Below, piece by piece: positions 28,727 to 39,532 of a stretch of 64,000 bases of DNA. A program made the translations under genes and the position numbers. The notes under the pieces are model-generated. The model saw nothing but the letters and a program-made list of their open reading frames with translations, was not told the DNA's origin and did not search any database. The stretch comes from Streptomyces sp. Ru72. Its GTDB lineage: Bacteria > Actinomycetota > Actinomycetes > Streptomycetales > Streptomycetaceae. The stretch covers positions 1 to 64,000 of the forward strand of contig NZ_PQSR01000005.1 in NCBI RefSeq assembly GCF_002920635.1. The letters run 5' to 3'. The first letter of the stretch is position 1, and every line of letters begins with the position of its first letter.

Positions 28727-29144
28727 TCGGTCCTCTGATCGGATCGGGGCGCGGCAAGGCGTTCGTGATCACGACACGCGAGGCAGGCAAGGGGTTGTAC
28801 AGGATCTTTACTTTCCGCTGACCCTTTGGAGGCTGGGCGGCCGACGCATGCCCGTCGGCGCATGACAGAGATCACGTTTCACGGGGCCTCGAGCAAGGAG
28901 TGGGAACAGCAACAGAGTTGACCGAACGTCAGCCACCGCTCGCGCCAGGTGACGGGCTGAGTCGGCATCAGGCCAGGGTGGGGGAACAGCCCCCACACGA
29001 CGTTCTCTTGGTTTTCACTTGACTCGCACAGTGATCCTGTTGCCATCTCGTTAACCGGTAGTTCTTGACGCTGCCCACCGTCCCCGCGTTGGCTTTCAGC
29101 CACCTGGGTCGCAACGCTGCTCCCTCGCCCGGAAGGCACCTGAT
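28727..29144. other. divergent spacer between FN3 gene and sugar-binding gene
   Basis: No gene is supported. TTGACT at about 29021 and nearby AT-richer sequence (29020-29070) may contribute a promoter for the substrate-binding protein, but no confident -10 element pairs with it. Confidence 0.35.
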
Positions 29145-30281
29145 GTGAACGTTCGTACCACCCGTAGGACCGCTGTGCGTCGTACCGCCATAGCCCTGGC
29201 CGCCTCGGCGTCGGCCGTCTCGCTCGCCGCGTGCGGCGTCATCGACGGAGTCGGCGGCAGCAGCAGCTCCGCGACCCCGAAGAAGGGCAACGACATCACG
29301 GTCGGTCTCCTTCTGCCCGAGAAGGAGAACCCGCGGTACGACAGGTTCGACTACCCCATCATCAAGAAGCAGGTCGCCTCCCTCACCGACGACAAGGGCA
29401 AGGTCCTGTACGCCAACGCCGACGCCGACGCGGCCACGCAGAACAAGCAGCTCGACCAGATGATCGCCGACAAGGTGGACGTGCTGCTGGTGGACGCGGT
29501 CGACGCCAAGGCCATCGCGCCGGGCGTGCAGAAGGCCAAGGACGCGGGCATCCCGGTCATCGCCTACGACCGGCTCGCCCAGGGCCCCATCGACGCGTAC
29601 ATCTCCTTCGACAACGAACTGGTCGGCCAGGTGCAGGGCCGCGCCCTCATGGACGCACTCGGCGCCAAGGCCGCGAGCAGCAAGATCGTCATGATGAACG
29701 GCTCGCCCACCGACCCGAACGCGGCGCAGTTCAAGGCGGGCGCGCTCAGCGAGCTCCAGGGCAAGGTCAACATCGTCAAGTCCTTCGACACCAAGGACTG
29801 GAAGCCGGAGAACGCCAAGGCGAACATGACCGAGGCGATCCGGGCCGTCGGGCTGAGCAACATCGCCGCGGTCTACTCCGCGAACGACGGCATGGCCGGC
29901 GCCGTCATCGACGCGCTGAAGGAGGCGGGTGTCAGCAAGGTGCCGCCGGTGACCGGGCAGGACGCCGCGCTGGACGCGGTGCAGCGGATCGTGTCGGGCG
30001 AGCAGTACATGAGCGTGTACAAGTCGTACCCGGACGAGGCCAACAACGCCGCGGAGATGGCCGTGGCCAAGGTCCAGGGCCGCTCGATCGAGTTCGACGC
30101 ACTGACCCGTGACCATGTCGACAGCCCGACGGAGAAGGACATCCCGTCGATGCTCGTGCCGGTGGTCGCCCTCACGAAGGACAACATCAAGGACACGGTG
30201 ATCCAGGACGGCATCTACACCGTCAAGGACATCTGCACCGCGAAGTACAAGGCGGACTGCTCCGCGATCGGCCTGCGCTGA
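29145..30281 (+). CDS. sugar ABC transporter substrate-binding lipoprotein (XylF-like)
   Basis: 378 residues, GTG start. A lipoprotein signal ends in SLAACG. The mature part is a type I periplasmic-binding fold (Peripla_BP_4): DITVGLLLPEKENPRYDRFD, DKVDVLLVDAVDAKAIAPG, IPVIAYDRL, and AAVYSANDGMAGAVIDAL, closest in pattern to xylose-binding proteins. ATPase and permease genes are not adjacent, so it is an orphan in this window or works with components elsewhere. Ligand inferred only from pattern. Confidence 0.85.
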   Translation: MNVRTTRRTAVRRTAIALAASASAVSLAACGVIDGVGGSSSSATPKKGNDITVGLLLPEKENPRYDRFDYPIIKKQVASLTDDKGKVLYANADADAATQNKQLDQMIADKVDVLLVDAVDAKAIAPGVQKAKDAGIPVIAYDRLAQGPIDAYISFDNELVGQVQGRALMDALGAKAASSKIVMMNGSPTDPNAAQFKAGALSELQGKVNIVKSFDTKDWKPENAKANMTEAIRAVGLSNIAAVYSANDGMAGAVIDALKEAGVSKVPPVTGQDAALDAVQRIVSGEQYMSVYKSYPDEANNAAEMAVAKVQGRSIEFDALTRDHVDSPTEKDIPSMLVPVVALTKDNIKDTVIQDGIYTVKDICTAKYKADCSAIGLR

Positions 30282-30420
30282 GAGCCCCGAAAGGCTCGTC
30301 GACACCCCTCGCGTCGCCTGCCGCGGCAGCGGCTGAGGCGGCACTGTGCGCACAGCACAGGCCTGGCGCGCCTTCGGGTCACCCGGCGGCCGGTGTGTCG
30401 GCCCGTATTCGGATTGTCCC

Positions 30421-30457
30421 CCTGCGACCCGCGCCCCCTAAGGGCGCGGGTCGCAGG
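30421..30457. terminator. strong hairpin downstream of the sugar-binding gene
   Basis: A perfect 16-bp stem (30421-30436 with 30442-30457), five-base loop CCTAA. It lies 140 bases after the stop; the rest of 30282-30725 holds no gene I can support. Confidence 0.75.
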
Positions 30458-30725
30458 CTTCGCGGATCGGGGCTTCCGCCGGCGGCCCCGTCAGCTTGGT
30501 GCAGCGGAAGTTCCGGAGGTGGGGCGAAACCGCCATGTTCCGGGGCAAGAGCGGGCGTTGTGGCGGGGGAGCCGTGTTGCGGTGGCGGGCGGGTCCGCGC
30601 ATAGTTGCGCTGCGAAGGCGTGCGGGGCGCGGCGCGGACGGCGCGCGTCCGCGTGCGTGAGGGAGTCGCCGGCGGGTCGCGTCGCGTGGACGCGGGAGCC
30701 AGGAGTCGTAAGCCAGGGGTGGAAG

Positions 30726-31763
30726 ATGGCCGGGCACGGGACGGACGCGCATCCGCACGGCGCTGACCGGCTCTGCGAGGCCGGGACCCGCGTGTACTCC
30801 CGGGCCGTGCGTCGCGGCCGGGTGCCCCGCTCCGACGCGGCGAAGGTGCCGTGCCTGCTGGAGCTGGCGCTGCTGCACCCCGACCCGGACGACATGGACT
30901 GGCTGGTGCCCACCGCCCCGCAGGAGGTCATGACCCGGCTGCTGCGCGGTGTGCACGAGGAGGTCTCCGCGAGTCGGGCGCGGGTCGGCACGGCGGTGGC
31001 CGCCGTCGAGTGGTACGCCGGGCTGGGCGGCCGTGAGCAGGGCCCCCAGGAGGGCGTGGCGATCCGTGTGCTGGACGGGCTGACGCGGATCCGCGCCGCC
31101 ATGGACGAGGCGACGGAACAGTGCACGAGCGAGGTGCTGACCGTGCAGCCGGGCGGCATCCGCCGCGAGGACGAGCTGGCCGAGGGCCTGCCGCGGGCGC
31201 TGGAGCTGCGCCGGCGGGGTGTGCGCATGCGCGACCTGTACACGCATGTCGCCCGGCACGGCCAGGGACTGCACACCTACATGGAGCTGATGGGCGACGC
31301 GGCCGAGGCCCGCACCCTGGACGAGGTGCCCGAGCGGCTGATCCTCTTCGACCGCACCGTCGCCTTCATCCCCGCGAACGCGGACCGCACGATCGCGCTG
31401 GAGCTGCGCCATCCGGCCATCATCGAGTACCTGGTGACCGTCTTCGAACGCCTGTGGCGTCTGGCGATCCCGCTCACCTCGCCGCTGCCCGAGACGGGCA
31501 TCGACGGCATCACCCACCGGGAGCGCTCCATCGCGGCGCTGCTCGCCGAGGGCCACCAGGACGCGGTGGTCGCGGAACGGCTGGGCATCAGCGTCCGCAC
31601 CTGCCGCGCGCACATCGCCCGGCTGTCCGAGACCCTGGGCGCGGCGAGCCGTACGCAGCTCGGGGTGAGGATCGCCCAGGCGGGCCTGGACGGTCCGCCG
31701 CACGCGCCCGAGTTGCTGCCGGTCACCGCTCGGGGTGCTCCGGAATCCCCCACCGAGGTGTAG
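30726..31763 (+). CDS. LuxR-type regulator, paralogue A
   Basis: 345 residues from ATG 30726. The N-terminal part (LCEAGTRVYSRAVRRGRV, CLLELALLHPDPDD) leads to a sensor-like domain with SEVLTVQPGG and TLYTHVARHGQG-like segments typical of a large Streptomyces family of single-component regulators. The C-terminal helix-turn-helix (VAERLGISVRTCRAHIARL, about residues 285-310) is LuxR-type. No phospho-acceptor domain is present. It runs convergent to a clear paralogue (31776-32786), with 12 bases between them. Target genes unknown. Confidence 0.8.
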   Translation: MAGHGTDAHPHGADRLCEAGTRVYSRAVRRGRVPRSDAAKVPCLLELALLHPDPDDMDWLVPTAPQEVMTRLLRGVHEEVSASRARVGTAVAAVEWYAGLGGREQGPQEGVAIRVLDGLTRIRAAMDEATEQCTSEVLTVQPGGIRREDELAEGLPRALELRRRGVRMRDLYTHVARHGQGLHTYMELMGDAAEARTLDEVPERLILFDRTVAFIPANADRTIALELRHPAIIEYLVTVFERLWRLAIPLTSPLPETGIDGITHRERSIAALLAEGHQDAVVAERLGISVRTCRAHIARLSETLGAASRTQLGVRIAQAGLDGPPHAPELLPVTARGAPESPTEV

Positions 31764-31775
31764 GGCCCTCGCGCC

Positions 31776-32786
31776 TCAGTGCTCCTCCTTCAGGATGCCC
31801 GACCGGGCAATGAGGTAGCCGAGTTGGGCGCGGCTGCCGCTGCCCAGGGCCTGGGCCAGCTTGGCGATGTGCGCCCGGCAGGTGCGGACGTTCATCCCCA
31901 GCCGGCGGGCGATGGCCTCGTCGACGTGACCCTCCACCAGGAGCTTGGCGATGGAGCGCTGAACGCCGGTGATGCCGTCGCGGGCGGGTTCGTAGGGCAC
32001 CTCCTCGCGCAGGGGGGTGGCGCGGCGCCAGAGGTGCTCGAAGACCTTGATCAGATACTTGACGAGGCCGGGATGGCGGAGTTCCAGGGCCACTTGCTGG
32101 TCGTCGTGCGCCGGGACGAAGGCGACGGTCTCGTCGCAGATGATGAGCCGCCCTATGAGTTCCTCCAGGGTGCGGATCTCGACCTTGCCGCGTGACATGA
32201 CGTCCACGTACGCCATGGTTCCCAGGCTGTGGCGCACGGTGTGCTGGTAGAGCGTGCGCATGCTCACGCCGCGCTCCATCAGGGGCCGGTCCCGCTCGAG
32301 GGCCTGCCTCAGGATGTGCTCGCTGCGTCCGCCGCCCGGCTGGACGGTCAGGACCTCGTGACGGCATTCGGCCGTGGCGAGGTTGAGCGCCGCGTTGATC
32401 CGGTCGGAGCCCTCGAGCACGGTGATGGCATGGGTGGGGGCGGGGGCCAGGGCGCTGAGCGCCATGAACGGCTCGAAGGATTCGGTCAGTTCGATGGACA
32501 TTCGCCGACGATCCAGGATCTCCCGCTCCAGCGGATGCAGCCGTTGGGCGAGCGCGACGGAGGGCGGAACCGGCCGCAACCAGTTCTCGTCGTCAGGATC
32601 CGGGTGCAGCAGAGCGAACTCGAGGAGGCAGGGGGCGTCCTTGATCTCCGACCGGGCGATACGGCCGGTGCTCAACGCGCTTGCATAAAGCTGTGTCCCC
32701 TCCTCGCAGAGATCGGTTATCGCGTGTGGATGTGTCCCTTTCGGATAGTTATTAGGCAAATCTCCACCCCCCAGGGTCCTGAACAT
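31776..32786 (-). CDS. LuxR-type regulator, paralogue B, divergent from peptide gene
   Basis: 336 residues from ATG 32786. It aligns with paralogue A along its length, e.g. CLLEFALLHPDPDD, HEVLTVQPGGGRSEH and RLGMNVRTCRAHIAKL. The start is uncertain: paralogue A would align best with a start near the TTG at 32759, and ATG 32786 has no good ribosome site. It is divergently transcribed from the DTGWGAS peptide gene with under 100 bases between, so it is the obvious candidate regulator of that gene. Link to the peptide is inference. Confidence 0.75.
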   Translation of the reverse strand: MFRTLGGGDLPNNYPKGTHPHAITDLCEEGTQLYASALSTGRIARSEIKDAPCLLEFALLHPDPDDENWLRPVPPSVALAQRLHPLEREILDRRRMSIELTESFEPFMALSALAPAPTHAITVLEGSDRINAALNLATAECRHEVLTVQPGGGRSEHILRQALERDRPLMERGVSMRTLYQHTVRHSLGTMAYVDVMSRGKVEIRTLEELIGRLIICDETVAFVPAHDDQQVALELRHPGLVKYLIKVFEHLWRRATPLREEVPYEPARDGITGVQRSIAKLLVEGHVDEAIARRLGMNVRTCRAHIAKLAQALGSGSRAQLGYLIARSGILKEEH

Positions 32787-32872
32787 GCAGGAACATGATG
32801 CATCGACCCTGTGGCATTGACGTGCCTGAATGAGCCATCGTCTTGGTGGCACGGGGGAAGAAAACTCGTTGA

Positions 32873-33100
32873 GTGAGGACGAAGCCGACTATGTACAAGA
32901 GAATGCTTCGATCGGCGCTTGCCGTTGCCTTCTCTGCGGCCGTGGTCTTCGGTGCCGGGGCGGGGACGGCGCAGGCGGTCGGCGTCGCCAAGCTGGACAC
33001 CGGCTGGGGTGCCAGTGAGCCGACGGGGGCCGTCGCGACGCCGGCGGACACCGGTTGGGGGGCGAGCGCGCCTCTCGCCGCGCCGAGGACGACTTCATGA
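32873..33100 (+). CDS. secreted peptide precursor with two DTGWGAS repeats
   Basis: 75 residues from GTG 32873, or 69 from ATG 32891 (MYKRMLRSALAVAFSAAVV). A Sec signal peptide ends at GTAQA. The mature part of about 40 residues contains DTGWGAS twice, about 20 residues apart. There is no cysteine and no enzyme-like region. The stop overlaps the ATG of the next gene (ATGA), so the two are translationally coupled. Repeated short motifs in an exported precursor are reminiscent of peptide signals, and a LuxR-type gene is divergent. No family name can be given. Confidence 0.65.
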   Translation: MRTKPTMYKRMLRSALAVAFSAAVVFGAGAGTAQAVGVAKLDTGWGASEPTGAVATPADTGWGASAPLAAPRTTS

Positions 33101-33432
33101 GCACGCCGCCCGACGACCGGTCCTTCCGTCGGGAAATGGCCACCGCCTACCGCTCGGGCTGGCACTTCATCGACCTGGCCACCGCCATCCCCCACAGCGG
33201 TGACTCGTTGATGGTGACCGTGTTCGGGGAGCCCGTCGTCGTCGCCCGCGACGAGGACGAGGACGTGCGGGCGTACAGGTTGCTGCGGCGGCCTCGCGGA
33301 GCGCCGCAGCCCGTGCGGTGCGCCATCCGGTACGGAATGATCTTTGTGAACCTGGACCAGCGTGACCACCGGCTGTCCGAGGCGGACAGCCCGGAAGTGA
33401 GGACCATCTCAGCCACCCCCCGCAGTGCCTGA
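33097..33432 (+). CDS. Rieske-like protein lacking cluster ligands
   Basis: 111 residues. GWHFIDLATAIPHSGDSLMV and FGEPVVVARDEDEDVRAYRL follow the N-terminal beta-strands of Rieske aromatic-ring dioxygenase alpha subunits. At the place where CxH should stand the sequence is RLLRRPRG, and near the second CxxH it reads CAIRYGMIFVNLD, so no 2Fe-2S centre can form. It is coupled to the secreted-peptide gene by ATGA overlap. It may be a structural or binding derivative of the fold rather than an enzyme; the fold assignment is from pattern alone. Confidence 0.5.
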   Translation: MSTPPDDRSFRREMATAYRSGWHFIDLATAIPHSGDSLMVTVFGEPVVVARDEDEDVRAYRLLRRPRGAPQPVRCAIRYGMIFVNLDQRDHRLSEADSPEVRTISATPRSA

Positions 33433-33475
33433 CGCGATTCCCCCGTCGTAACAAATCGCTCAGGTGCTTCCCCCC

Positions 33476-33516
33476 GCAGCGGCGTCACCGTGACCTGAAC
33501 ACGGTGACGCCGCTGC
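33476..33516. terminator. terminator of the peptide/Rieske-like unit
   Basis: A perfect 17-bp stem (33476-33492 with 33500-33516), seven-base loop, 43 bases after the Rieske-like stop and before the convergent oxidoreductase gene. Confidence 0.8.
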
Positions 33517-33592
33517 AGTTTCCGGCGGACATCTGCGGACATCGCCCGGATCCGACGGTGGCCGAAATCAGCAGGGTCGGCGGGCCCGGCGG

Positions 33593-34006
33593 TCAGCCGC
33601 GTCCCAGCGCCCGGGAGAGCGCGATCTCGATCACCACCCGTGACGGGTTCGGTGCCGGCACTCTGCCGTAGCGCTCGGCGTAGCGCCGCTCCGCCTCCGC
33701 GACCCGCCCGGGGTCCGCCGAGACGTGCGCGCGCCCCTCCAGCGTGGCCCACCGCCGCCCGTCCACCTGGCAGACCGCGACCGGCGCTCCCTCGGGCCCC
33801 GCCGCCGTCACATGTCCCACCTTCGCGCTCGCCTTGTTGGTGATCACCCGGGCCAGCCGCGCGTCGGGGTCGTACGTCACTCCGACCGGTACGACGTGCG
33901 GGCTGCCGTCCGGGCGCAGGGTCGTCAGCGTGCACAGGTGTCTTTCCTGCCAGAACCTGAGGTACCCGGCATCGGGTGCGCCGGGGTCTTGGGAGTACGT
34001 GGCCAT
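33593..34006 (-). CDS. pyridoxamine-phosphate-oxidase-fold, F420/FMN-dependent oxidoreductase
   Basis: 137 residues. The split-barrel flavin fold is visible in LCTLTTLRPDGSPHVVPVGV and ITNKASAKVGHV, with RWATLEGRAHVSADPGRV following. Actinobacterial members of this PPOX class often use coenzyme F420 for reductions; the cofactor and substrate here are undetermined. It is divergent from clpB with a short shared control region that contains an HspR site. Confidence 0.8.
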   Translation of the reverse strand: MATYSQDPGAPDAGYLRFWQERHLCTLTTLRPDGSPHVVPVGVTYDPDARLARVITNKASAKVGHVTAAGPEGAPVAVCQVDGRRWATLEGRAHVSADPGRVAEAERRYAERYGRVPAPNPSRVVIEIALSRALGRG

Positions 34007-34044
34007 GGAACCGGAACCTAGCCGTTCCCTCTCCCGTGCGACGC

Positions 34045-34065
34045 CTTGAGTGGAATAGACTCAAC
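34045..34065. promoter_or_regulatory. HspR operator (HAIR) of clpB
   Basis: CTTGAGT-N7-ACTCAAC, one base from the HAIR consensus, 75-95 bases before the clpB start. It explains coregulation of clpB with the dnaK operon. Confidence 0.85.
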
Positions 34066-34139
34066 TTTGTGTACGTTGACGTAGTCACAGTGGAAGGCAA
34101 CAGCTGAGCGCGGCTGACCCGCAGGAGGAGAACGGACAC

Positions 34140-36737
<2,598 letters not shown>

Positions 36738-36756
36738 CCGGGACTCCGGCCGGGCG

Positions 36757-37212
36757 TCAGGCAGAGTAGGCCTCCAGGTGTACGAGAGCGGTGTCCCCGC
36801 TCTCGTACACCACGGACACCCGGACCTCCTCGACACCCTGCGGCAGGCCGGAGCCGGCGTCGAGGCACAGGTCGTCTCCCTCGAGGCACCGCGTCGTCGG
36901 CGTCCGCCCCGGATACGACTTCTCCAGCCAGCCCACGACGTCGGCCCGCGGCATACGCCAGCTGCCGTCGTATTCCTGGTCCTGCCAGCTGTAGGAGGTG
37001 CAGTCCTCGTCGCTCATACGGTCGGGCAGCGAGGCGCCCGCGAACTTCACGGCCTCGGAGCAGCCGACCTTGTCGATGGTGTGGAACGGGTCGTCGTCGG
37101 TCGCGAACGAGTACACGGCCCAGCCGAATCCCACCAGGCACACGACGACGAACGCCGTGCACAACCACCAAAGGCCCCACATGATCCGGCGTCCCCACAT
37201 GATCCAGCGCAA
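36757..37212 (-). CDS. single-pass membrane protein, conserved hypothetical
   Basis: 151 residues from TTG 37212 (GGGGGGTG just upstream); ATG 37200 is the alternative. One strong N-terminal membrane segment (LWWLCTAFVVVCLVGFGWAV) is followed by an extracellular domain with four cysteines (VGCSEAV, EDCTSYS, TRCLEGDDLCL) that could form disulfides. No family recognised. It converges with clpB. Confidence 0.65.
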   Translation of the reverse strand: MRWIMWGRRIMWGLWWLCTAFVVVCLVGFGWAVYSFATDDDPFHTIDKVGCSEAVKFAGASLPDRMSDEDCTSYSWQDQEYDGSWRMPRADVVGWLEKSYPGRTPTTRCLEGDDLCLDAGSGLPQGVEEVRVSVVYESGDTALVHLEAYSA

Positions 37213-37359
37213 TGCGCACCCCCCGGCCGCAGGCCCCCGCCCGACGGTGGAAGACCGGCCAGATCATGTCAGCCACCGGCGGACACGACCCGTCCGGGGT
37301 TGCCACCCCCCTCCCCGCATGAGGGAGGATGGCGGAATCCGTACGAAGGGAAGAACACG

Positions 37360-37884
37360 GTGAGCATCGACCCGTCCTCGATTCCGAATTTCGGGGGCCA
37401 GCCCGAGCCGCAGCCGCCGGCGGGCCCCGTGGTTCCGGATCAGGACCTCGTGAAGCAGCTCCTGGACCAGATGGAGCTCAAGCACCTCGTCGACGAAGAG
37501 GGTGACCTCGTCGCGCCGTGGGAGCAGTTCCGTACGTACTTCATGTTCCGCGGCGAGGGCGATCAGCAGGTCTTCTCGGTGCGGACGTTCTACGACCGGC
37601 CCCACAAGATCGACGAGAAGCCCCAGCTGCTGGAGTCCATCGACGACTGGAACCGGCGCACGCTGTGGCCCAAGGTCTACAGCCACACCCACGACGACGG
37701 CACCGTCCGCCTCATCGGCGAGGCGCAGATGCTGATCGGCACGGGCGTGAGCCTGGAGCACTTCGTCTCCTCGACCGTGAGCTGGGTGCGGGCCGCCATC
37801 GAGTTCGACCGGTGGCTCGTGGAGCAGCTCGGCCTCGCGGAAGAGGTCGACGACGCGGAGAAGCCCGAGGACGACGGGGAGTAG
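37360..37884 (+). CDS. YbjN-domain protein
   Basis: 174 residues from GTG 37360. After a Pro-rich start (FGGQPEPQPPAG) it has the YbjN fold, a type III-secretion-chaperone-like alpha/beta sandwich: YFMFRGEGDQQVFSVRTF, LLESIDDWNRRTLWPKVY and LEHFVSSTVSWVRAAIEF. The tail is acidic. Streptomyces keeps several such cytosolic proteins, whose role is unknown. Confidence 0.75.
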   Translation: MSIDPSSIPNFGGQPEPQPPAGPVVPDQDLVKQLLDQMELKHLVDEEGDLVAPWEQFRTYFMFRGEGDQQVFSVRTFYDRPHKIDEKPQLLESIDDWNRRTLWPKVYSHTHDDGTVRLIGEAQMLIGTGVSLEHFVSSTVSWVRAAIEFDRWLVEQLGLAEEVDDAEKPEDDGE

Positions 37885-37927
37885 GTTCCCCGCCATACCC
37901 GTCCAGTGCCGCGGCAGCCCGCCCGCA

Positions 37928-39130
37928 CTAGAGGGGAGATCGGGCCAGCACCACCAGATAGGCCCCATAGACGAACGAGAGCCCGGCCAGCGCGCCCGCC
38001 ACCACCGCGGCGTGCCACGGCCGGGCTCGCGCTGTTCGCACCAGCGCCCGCGCCACCACGATCAGCAGCGGGAACGCCGGCAGCAGAAAACGCGGCTTGG
38101 ACTCGAAGAACCCGGAGCCGCCGAGCGCGATCAGCAGCAGCACGCCGCTGTGGACGACGAGTGGCAGCGGGGCCCGGTCCACGACCAGCAGGGCGAACAG
38201 CACGGTGCTCACGCCGACGATCACGAGCGCCGTCGGGAACAGCAGCCGGGTGCCGTGCAGCAGCATGTGCTCGGTGAAGTGCAGGGCGCCCCGCCCGAAG
38301 TCGAAACGCGAGCCCCACAGTCGTTGCACGGTGAAGTAGCCGCCGAGCGGGTCTCCCCGGCGGCGGCCCACCCACACCACGTAGCCGCTCCAGCCGAGCG
38401 GTGCGAGCGCCGCGCCCGTCCACAGCCTGTGGGAAACTCCGCGCCCGCGCTGCCGCCACACCTCCAGGCCGGCCGCCGCGAGGACCGCCGCGGCCACCGC
38501 GACGCCGTTGGGCCGGGCGAGGCCCGCCAGTGCCGCCAGTGCGCCCGCCCACACCCAGCGGCGGGTCAGGACGGCGTACAGCGACCAGGCGGCGAACGCG
38601 GTCATGACGGGTTCCGTGTAGGCCATCGACAGCACGACGGAGTGCGGCAGCAGTCCCCACAGCAGGACCAGGACGACGGCCACCTCGGGGCCGTACAGCC
38701 GCAGGCCGATCCGGTGGATGCCGCAGGCGGCGACCGCGGCCGCCGTCCACGACACCAGTAGTCCCGCCGCGCCGCCGCCGAGCGGGGCGATCGTGGTGAC
38801 GGCGTGGACCGCGCCCGGGTACAGCGGGAAGAACGCCAGGTCGCTGTGGACGCCGGTGCGGGTGTGCTGGGTGAACCCGTAGCCGTGGGCGGCGATCCGC
38901 AGGTACCAGACGGAGTCCCAGGAGCGCCCGAGCAGGAGCAGCGGGTTCTTGCCCGCCGCCCGGGCGACGACGGCGAGCACGAGCACGCCGGACAGCCGGA
39001 CGGCGAGGAACAGCCCGAGGGCGGTGAGGGCCGTGGCGGCCGGCCGCCGCCTGCCGCCGGAAGGACGGACAGGGTCGTGGTGGCCCGGGCGCTCGACGGC
39101 CGGGGCCGGGACGGTACTGGCGTGGGTCAC
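37928..39130 (-). CDS. polyprenol-phosphate-mannose-dependent mannosyltransferase-like membrane protein
   Basis: 400 residues, GTG start. About nine to eleven membrane segments. The first loop carries LGRSWDSVWYLRIAAHGYGF with an acidic pair position, and FFPLYPGAVH follows, the pattern of PIG-V/GT-C transferases that use lipid-linked mannose. In actinobacteria such enzymes extend cell-wall glycolipids or mannosylate proteins. The acceptor is not evident. Confidence 0.75.
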   Translation of the reverse strand: MTHASTVPAPAVERPGHHDPVRPSGGRRRPAATALTALGLFLAVRLSGVLVLAVVARAAGKNPLLLLGRSWDSVWYLRIAAHGYGFTQHTRTGVHSDLAFFPLYPGAVHAVTTIAPLGGGAAGLLVSWTAAAVAACGIHRIGLRLYGPEVAVVLVLLWGLLPHSVVLSMAYTEPVMTAFAAWSLYAVLTRRWVWAGALAALAGLARPNGVAVAAAVLAAAGLEVWRQRGRGVSHRLWTGAALAPLGWSGYVVWVGRRRGDPLGGYFTVQRLWGSRFDFGRGALHFTEHMLLHGTRLLFPTALVIVGVSTVLFALLVVDRAPLPLVVHSGVLLLIALGGSGFFESKPRFLLPAFPLLIVVARALVRTARARPWHAAVVAGALAGLSFVYGAYLVVLARSPL

Positions 39131-39532
39131 ACCGGAACCATGCGTCGATCATGTCCGATTTGCGACCTTGTGCGTCCGCGCGCCGACGAATTCCCACGCC
39201 TGACACGCCGCCTGGTGGACGGGGGACGGGAGACCGGTGGCCGGAGACGGGAGAGGGGAGACAGGAGAGACACGGGAAGGGACGCCGGGCGCCGATGCTC
39301 GGAGCGGGGCGCCCGGTGCGGGCAGTGGGGCGCCCGCGTTCGCAGCGGTGCGGGCGGGTGCCGACGGCGCGCGGCGCGCGGTCGCGCAACAGATGCCACA
39401 TCGGCAACTCGAGTACGACGCCGTCCGTGAGCCGACGTCCCGCCGGTAGCGGCGTTCACACCGCGATGGGCGGCGGCACCGGCGGGCTGTCGCTCCGGGC
39501 CGGCTTCAGGGAGACGTGATCTCCGAGGCTCC
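39131..39532. other. non-coding spacer with polypurine tract
   Basis: No gene is supported on either strand. A run of GGGAGA-like purine repeats lies at about 39226-39285. The spacer separates the mannosyltransferase gene from the last gene of the DJ-1-rich locus, which runs on the same strand. Confidence 0.45.

Noticed and set aside
26201..28738. Plus-strand open frame opposite the PA14/FN3 gene (845 residues)
   Set aside because: The minus strand carries the signal peptide and FN3 domains; the plus-strand translation is low complexity.
30438..30600. Small minus-strand frame before the first LuxR gene, considered as a second peptide gene
   Set aside because: No ribosome site, no signal peptide, Arg/Pro-biased translation, and it overlaps a terminator hairpin.
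39226..39285. GGGAGA-rich purine tract considered as a CRISPR or regulatory repeat
   Set aside because: Units are irregular, there are no spacers of constant length, and no cas genes are in the window.
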